A stretch of DNA of 8,219 nucleotides from DASPKW01 sp038244055 (GTDB lineage: Bacteria; Planctomycetota; Phycisphaerae; Tepidisphaerales; Tepidisphaeraceae). The notes beneath the pieces are model-generated. The model searched no databases, was not told the origin of the DNA, and worked only from the letters and a program-made list of their open reading frames with translations. The stretch covers positions 1 through 8,219 of the forward strand of contig JBBRTW010000327.1 in the NCBI GenBank assembly GCA_038244055.1, given 5' to 3'. The position numbers and the translations under genes are program-made. This document shows positions 5,584-8,219 of the stretch, in pieces (within the stretch, counting starts at the first letter, position 1; every line of letters starts with the position of its first letter).

Positions 5584-6432
5584 TCAGTGCGACGGGTCGC
5601 CAAACATGTACCAGTCGCCGCCGAGTGCGTGAATTTCAATCTGGCGAGCGCTATCCATCTCCGGCCGCCGCTTGGGCGAATAAATGAATCCGCCCCAATT
5701 AGAGCATCGAATTGCGCCGCCATATTCGTACCCGCGAGAATTGACCCTCGCCGAATCGACCGGATAAATGCCAACCCAATTCACGCCCGGCAACCTATTC
5801 CTATTAAACCTCCAATACCCGTTGGCGCTCGCGATGGATTCCTTGTTCAGTTCATTCTCAACCGCTCCCTTGCTCATCCAAAGGCCCATCGTGACCGGCC
5901 CCGGCGTCATGCAAAACAGGATTGTCGCCGCGAGAATGAAATGCGGCAGCAACCACCTCCGCCAATAGGCGAATGTCGCGGCCTTTGTCCCCGATAGCTT
6001 CCGAACGGTGATCCCCCGCGCACTTCGCCGCACAATCCAGATCACCCCCACCAGAATCCACGGCACAAACGCGTATAAATATCGCACCTCCGGCGATTCG
6101 TAGTGCTTTACCACAGCCCACACTCCCTCCTCCCCGATTCCCCGAATCAGACGCTCGATGACCACCGTAATCATCCCGCTCGGCATCGGCGTCGCCGCCG
6201 CCCACAAACTCAACACTACCGCCAGCCCAATCAGCGAAAACATCGGCCAACCTGGCGGCCTCATCCTCCGCCGCGCCGCCGGCCCGACATCATGATCCAT
6301 GTCCATCGTCGCCAAATCCCCCGGATCAAACCCTCGCCCGCACTCCGGACACCGCCGCGATTCCAGCCCGCGCAGCGAATACCCGCATTCCCAGCAATGC
6401 CCCACCTTCGGACTGTCGGTCTGAATGGACAT
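5584..6432 (-). CDS. Zinc-ribbon, three-helix membrane protein of unknown function
   Basis: 282 residues from ATG 6430-6432. Residues 13-31 form a zinc ribbon with C13-x2-C16 and C28-x2-C31, in the context CWECGYSLRGL...RRCPECGRGFDP, a phrase I recall as very common in planctomycete membrane proteins. Three hydrophobic segments follow at about 62-83, 118-136 and 160-185. The C-terminal domain (about 200-282) is soluble, with GGFIYSP and a HALGGDWYMF ending resembling the GFAYSP...GGWY tail of the same group. An odd number of helices puts the zinc ribbon and tail on opposite sides. The frame is open up to 6633, but that extension runs through the hairpin repeats at 6492-6594. The start at 6432 is favoured by the zinc-ribbon phrase and by TATAAT just upstream. 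An ATG at 6465 is an alternative. Function unknown. Confidence 0.8.
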   Translation of the reverse strand: MSIQTDSPKVGHCWECGYSLRGLESRRCPECGRGFDPGDLATMDMDHDVGPAARRRMRPPGWPMFSLIGLAVVLSLWAAATPMPSGMITVVIERLIRGIGEEGVWAVVKHYESPEVRYLYAFVPWILVGVIWIVRRSARGITVRKLSGTKAATFAYWRRWLLPHFILAATILFCMTPGPVTMGLWMSKGAVENELNKESIASANGYWRFNRNRLPGVNWVGIYPVDSARVNSRGYEYGGAIRCSNWGGFIYSPKRRPEMDSARQIEIHALGGDWYMFGDPSH

Positions 6433-6439
6433 GCTGGAG

Positions 6440-6445
6440 ATTATA
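6440..6445 (-). promoter_or_regulatory. TATAAT box 7 bases before the zinc-ribbon gene (near-leaderless)
   Basis: On the minus strand a consensus TATAAT (6440-6445) is followed by CTCCAGC and then ATG (6430-6432). Transcription would start about 6433, leaving a leader of about one base. No convincing -35 or TGn extension is seen (the preceding bases are CGC). The arrangement matches that of the small gene at 1406. Confidence 0.45.
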
Positions 6446-6491
6446 GCGAGTCCCACCGATTCCATCCCGCCCTCCGGCGCGCTGGACATGG

Positions 6492-6594
6492 AATATGGAA
6501 GGTTCTCTCTGAGCAGACAGGAATGTCTACCCCACCGGAGAGGACTTGCAATATGGAAAGCGCACTCTGGGCAGACAAGAATGTCTACCCCACC
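6492..6594. repeat. Tandem pair of 45-bp hairpin repeats
   Basis: Copy 1 (6492-6536) and copy 2 (6550-6594) are 45 bases each and match at 39 of 45 positions, with a 58-base period. Each holds a small palindrome, AGACA-NGAA-TGTCT (6515-6528 and 6573-6586), followed by ACCCCACC. The differences spare the right half, which is nearly identical. The period is not a multiple of three, so the copies are read in different frames and this is not a protein repeat. On the minus strand they read VDILVC and GRHSCL, short strings I remember from spurious small proteins across planctomycete and related genomes. That suggests a dispersed REP-like element; the genome-wide claim is recollection, not shown here. 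The tandem lies between the AsmA-like and zinc-ribbon genes. Confidence 0.75.
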
Positions 6595-6600
6595 ATCCTC

Positions 6601-6630
6601 CCTTAAGGTTTTCGTTTTTCGTTTTCTTAG
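6601..6630 (+). repeat. T-rich tract beside the hairpin repeats
   Basis: The palindrome CCTTAAGG (6601-6608) runs into GTTTTC, GTTTTTC and GTTTTC (6608-6626), a short T-rich iteration unlike the GC-rich surroundings. It lies just 3' of the AsmA-like stop and next to the second hairpin repeat, and may be part of the same mobile or dispersed unit. No plus-strand gene ends here, so it is not needed as a terminator on that strand. Confidence 0.4.
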
Positions 6631-6634
6631 CAAA

Positions 6635-8219
6635 CTACTTCTTCCCCGCCCCCCGCTCGCCTCCCATCACCTCATCCACAGTCGTGCTGAACGTATTCAT
6701 CATGCTCCCCGAAACCTTCGGCTCCTGCACCGTTCCCGAAACGTGAATCTGGAAAAGCTCCTGCCGCGCCCCCTGGAACAGCTCGTGCAAGAACGGAATC
6801 TTCCACGCGTTGGGATTGTCCGTGAAAAACGTCATCTTCACCTTCTTGGTTCCAAAATCGAGCCAGCCATGCCCCGACATGAGCATGTTGCTGGCCCGCA
6901 ACTCGATCTGCTCGAATGAGACTTTCTGCCCCTCCACCGTGTACCGCGCCGCCGCCTCATTGAACGGGCTGGAAATCGGCAGGCTCAGATTCGTGATCTG
7001 CATCAGCCCCAGCATCAGCGGGATCTTGTACATCTCCTTGCCGGTGACCGAGACATCCCCGCGCCCGCGCCGCGAGGCCGTGTCGCCCCAGTTTCCCTCC
7101 AGCGCCAGGCTGGCCATCAGCTTCCCTTTGACATCCTGCTCCGTCTGCCCCGCCAGTTCCTTCACATCGGCGTTGCGCAGCACCAGCCCCAGCCCGAAGC
7201 GCGAGGGCCCATCATTCGGGAAGATCAAATCGATCTGCCCATCGATATTCCCGCCCGCGATTTTGCCGTTGATCTTGCCGATCCGCAGCGCATCGGCGCG
7301 CTCCGGCTTGAGCAGCTCCGCCTTCAGCTCGGTAATCGTGCGGTCGGCCAGTTTCAGCGTCGCCAGGTCCAGCGCCCCATGCATTCCCGCGACCTTTCCA
7401 TTCTTCGACACGCCATCAAACGCGAACGATCCGGTCACTTCCGAAAGCGGCATGCCGATATCGAGCGTGTTCTGGACCAGATCGACCGAGCCGGCGAATT
7501 CCAGATCGCCATCGGTCTTCGGATCGGCCGATGGCCGGTAAACCAGCTTCGTGAATTTCACCCCCAGCTTTCCCTCGATCTTCAATCCATTGAACAGCTT
7601 CGCCAGCGCCGGCGGCAGCGCGGCCTTGAGCTCCTTATCCGGCGCGATCTCCTTCGCATTTAGTTGCAGGTCCCATGCCCCTCTCGATCCATTGCCGGCC
7701 GTGCCCGAGAGCTCCACCGTCCCGCCGGTTCTCCGCACCGCCGTCACATCCTTCAACACCAGTTGCTCCGGCCGGACGATCCACTCCCCGGTCACCTTAT
7801 CCAGCTTGATCGGCAGGCACTTGGGCGTCACCGAAAGCTTCACCGGCTTGATGACCACTTCAAACGAGCTGCTCGGCCGGGTCGCCGGCGGCAGGGGGGG
7901 CTTGGCCGCATCATCCACACCAATCGCCGGCGCAACCGTCGGCCCCACATCCACGCCCGCCGCGCCCGCACCCGCCGCCGATGCGATCGCCTCTTTTGCC
8001 GCCGCCTTCTCCTCGCTCGTCTCGCCTGAATAACTGATCGCCACATCCACTGTCCCCTCCGGCCGCGTCTTGTCCCACCCCTCGCGCCACGAGGGCGGCA
8101 GCAGCTTGTATAGCGCATTGTCCAGCAGCAGATTCCGCGCTGCAACATTGATCAGCGTCCGCTGCCGATTGCCCTCCCACCCGACCATCCCGCTCCCCGA
8201 AACATCCGCCTTCCCGCGC
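6635..8219 (-). CDS. AsmA-like C-terminal domain protein (5' end outside window)
   Basis: 527 codons are visible; the frame continues through the right edge (RGKADVSGSG precedes the first internal Met), so the true start lies outside. The sequence is a long series of amphipathic beta strands, as in AsmA/YhdP/TamB-type proteins, which form beta-groove bridges between the inner and outer membranes and are linked to phospholipid transport. The C-terminal part fits AsmA-like C-terminal regions: LALEGNWGDTASRRGRGDVS, LMLGLMQITNLSLPISSPFN, a strand-turn GHGWLDFGTKKVKMTFFTDN, and a final QIHVSGTVQEPKVSGS. After visible residue 66 an Ala/Glu-rich then Pro/Ala/Thr/Arg-rich low-complexity stretch (about 67-118) interrupts the strands. 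The N-terminal anchor helix expected of the family is not in view. It is followed by the repeat region and then the zinc-ribbon gene; no envelope operon is evident. Confidence 0.85.
   Translation of the reverse strand, partial: RGKADVSGSGMVGWEGNRQRTLINVAARNLLLDNALYKLLPPSWREGWDKTRPEGTVDVAISYSGETSEEKAAAKEAIASAAGAGAAGVDVGPTVAPAIGVDDAAKPPLPPATRPSSSFEVVIKPVKLSVTPKCLPIKLDKVTGEWIVRPEQLVLKDVTAVRRTGGTVELSGTAGNGSRGAWDLQLNAKEIAPDKELKAALPPALAKLFNGLKIEGKLGVKFTKLVYRPSADPKTDGDLEFAGSVDLVQNTLDIGMPLSEVTGSFAFDGVSKNGKVAGMHGALDLATLKLADRTITELKAELLKPERADALRIGKINGKIAGGNIDGQIDLIFPNDGPSRFGLGLVLRNADVKELAGQTEQDVKGKLMASLALEGNWGDTASRRGRGDVSVTGKEMYKIPLMLGLMQITNLSLPISSPFNEAAARYTVEGQKVSFEQIELRASNMLMSGHGWLDFGTKKVKMTFFTDNPNAWKIPFLHELFQGARQELFQIHVSGTVQEPKVSGSMMNTFSTTVDEVMGGERGAGKK

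Noticed and set aside
6601..6630. T-rich tract as an intrinsic terminator
   Set aside because: The nearest hairpin (6573-6586) is a 5-bp stem about 20 bases away, and no plus-strand gene ends here; on the minus strand the tract is A-rich.

Overview
The window is a high-GC chromosomal segment from a bacterium that is most likely a planctomycete, probably of the Phycisphaerae/Tepidisphaerales type. This placement is inferred from protein style: Thr/Ala/Arg/Pro linkers of the TTRPTRAATRPA kind, a membrane protein headed by a CGYSLRGL...CPECG zinc ribbon, a tiny PFxPF-type conserved protein, a DUF1349/LamG-like secreted protein, and an AsmA-like protein with a Pro/Ala/Thr/Arg linker. There is no rRNA, tRNA, CRISPR array, transposase or phage gene.

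Layout. Positions 2-115 (+) are the last 37 codons of a class V aminotransferase/cysteine desulfurase. It converges on, and overlaps by 26 bases, an atypical receiver-domain protein (90-536, -). Upstream of that lie a perfect 12-bp-stem hairpin (631-658) and ilvN, the acetolactate synthase regulatory subunit (685-1251, -). A divergent promoter region (1252-1405) separates ilvN from a small conserved protein (1406-1663, +), whose consensus extended -10 box implies a leaderless mRNA. The remaining genes are all on the minus strand: a secreted DUF1349/LamG-like protein flanked by beta-repeat units (1725-3062); a secreted protein with a duplicated DUF5666-like domain and Arg/Glu-rich repeats (3369-4367); a UbiA-family prenyltransferase (4520-5536); a zinc-ribbon three-helix membrane protein, apparently also leaderless (5584-6432); two tandem copies of a 45-bp hairpin repeat (6492-6594); and the C-terminal part of an AsmA-like envelope protein, cut by the window end (6635-8219).

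How the genes relate. Only ilvN (branched-chain amino acid synthesis) and the desulfurase tail (sulfur transfer, Fe-S or thiolation) have assignable metabolic roles, and neither has its usual partner genes here. Four of the proteins act in or beyond the membrane (two secreted, UbiA, zinc ribbon), as does the AsmA-like one. They are spaced 47-306 bases apart, so they look like individually transcribed genes rather than one operon. I see no convincing new multi-gene system. The most interesting signals are the two start-adjacent TATAAT boxes, the tandem hairpin repeat, the perfect hairpin beside ilvN, the degenerate receiver and the repeat architectures of the two secreted proteins.
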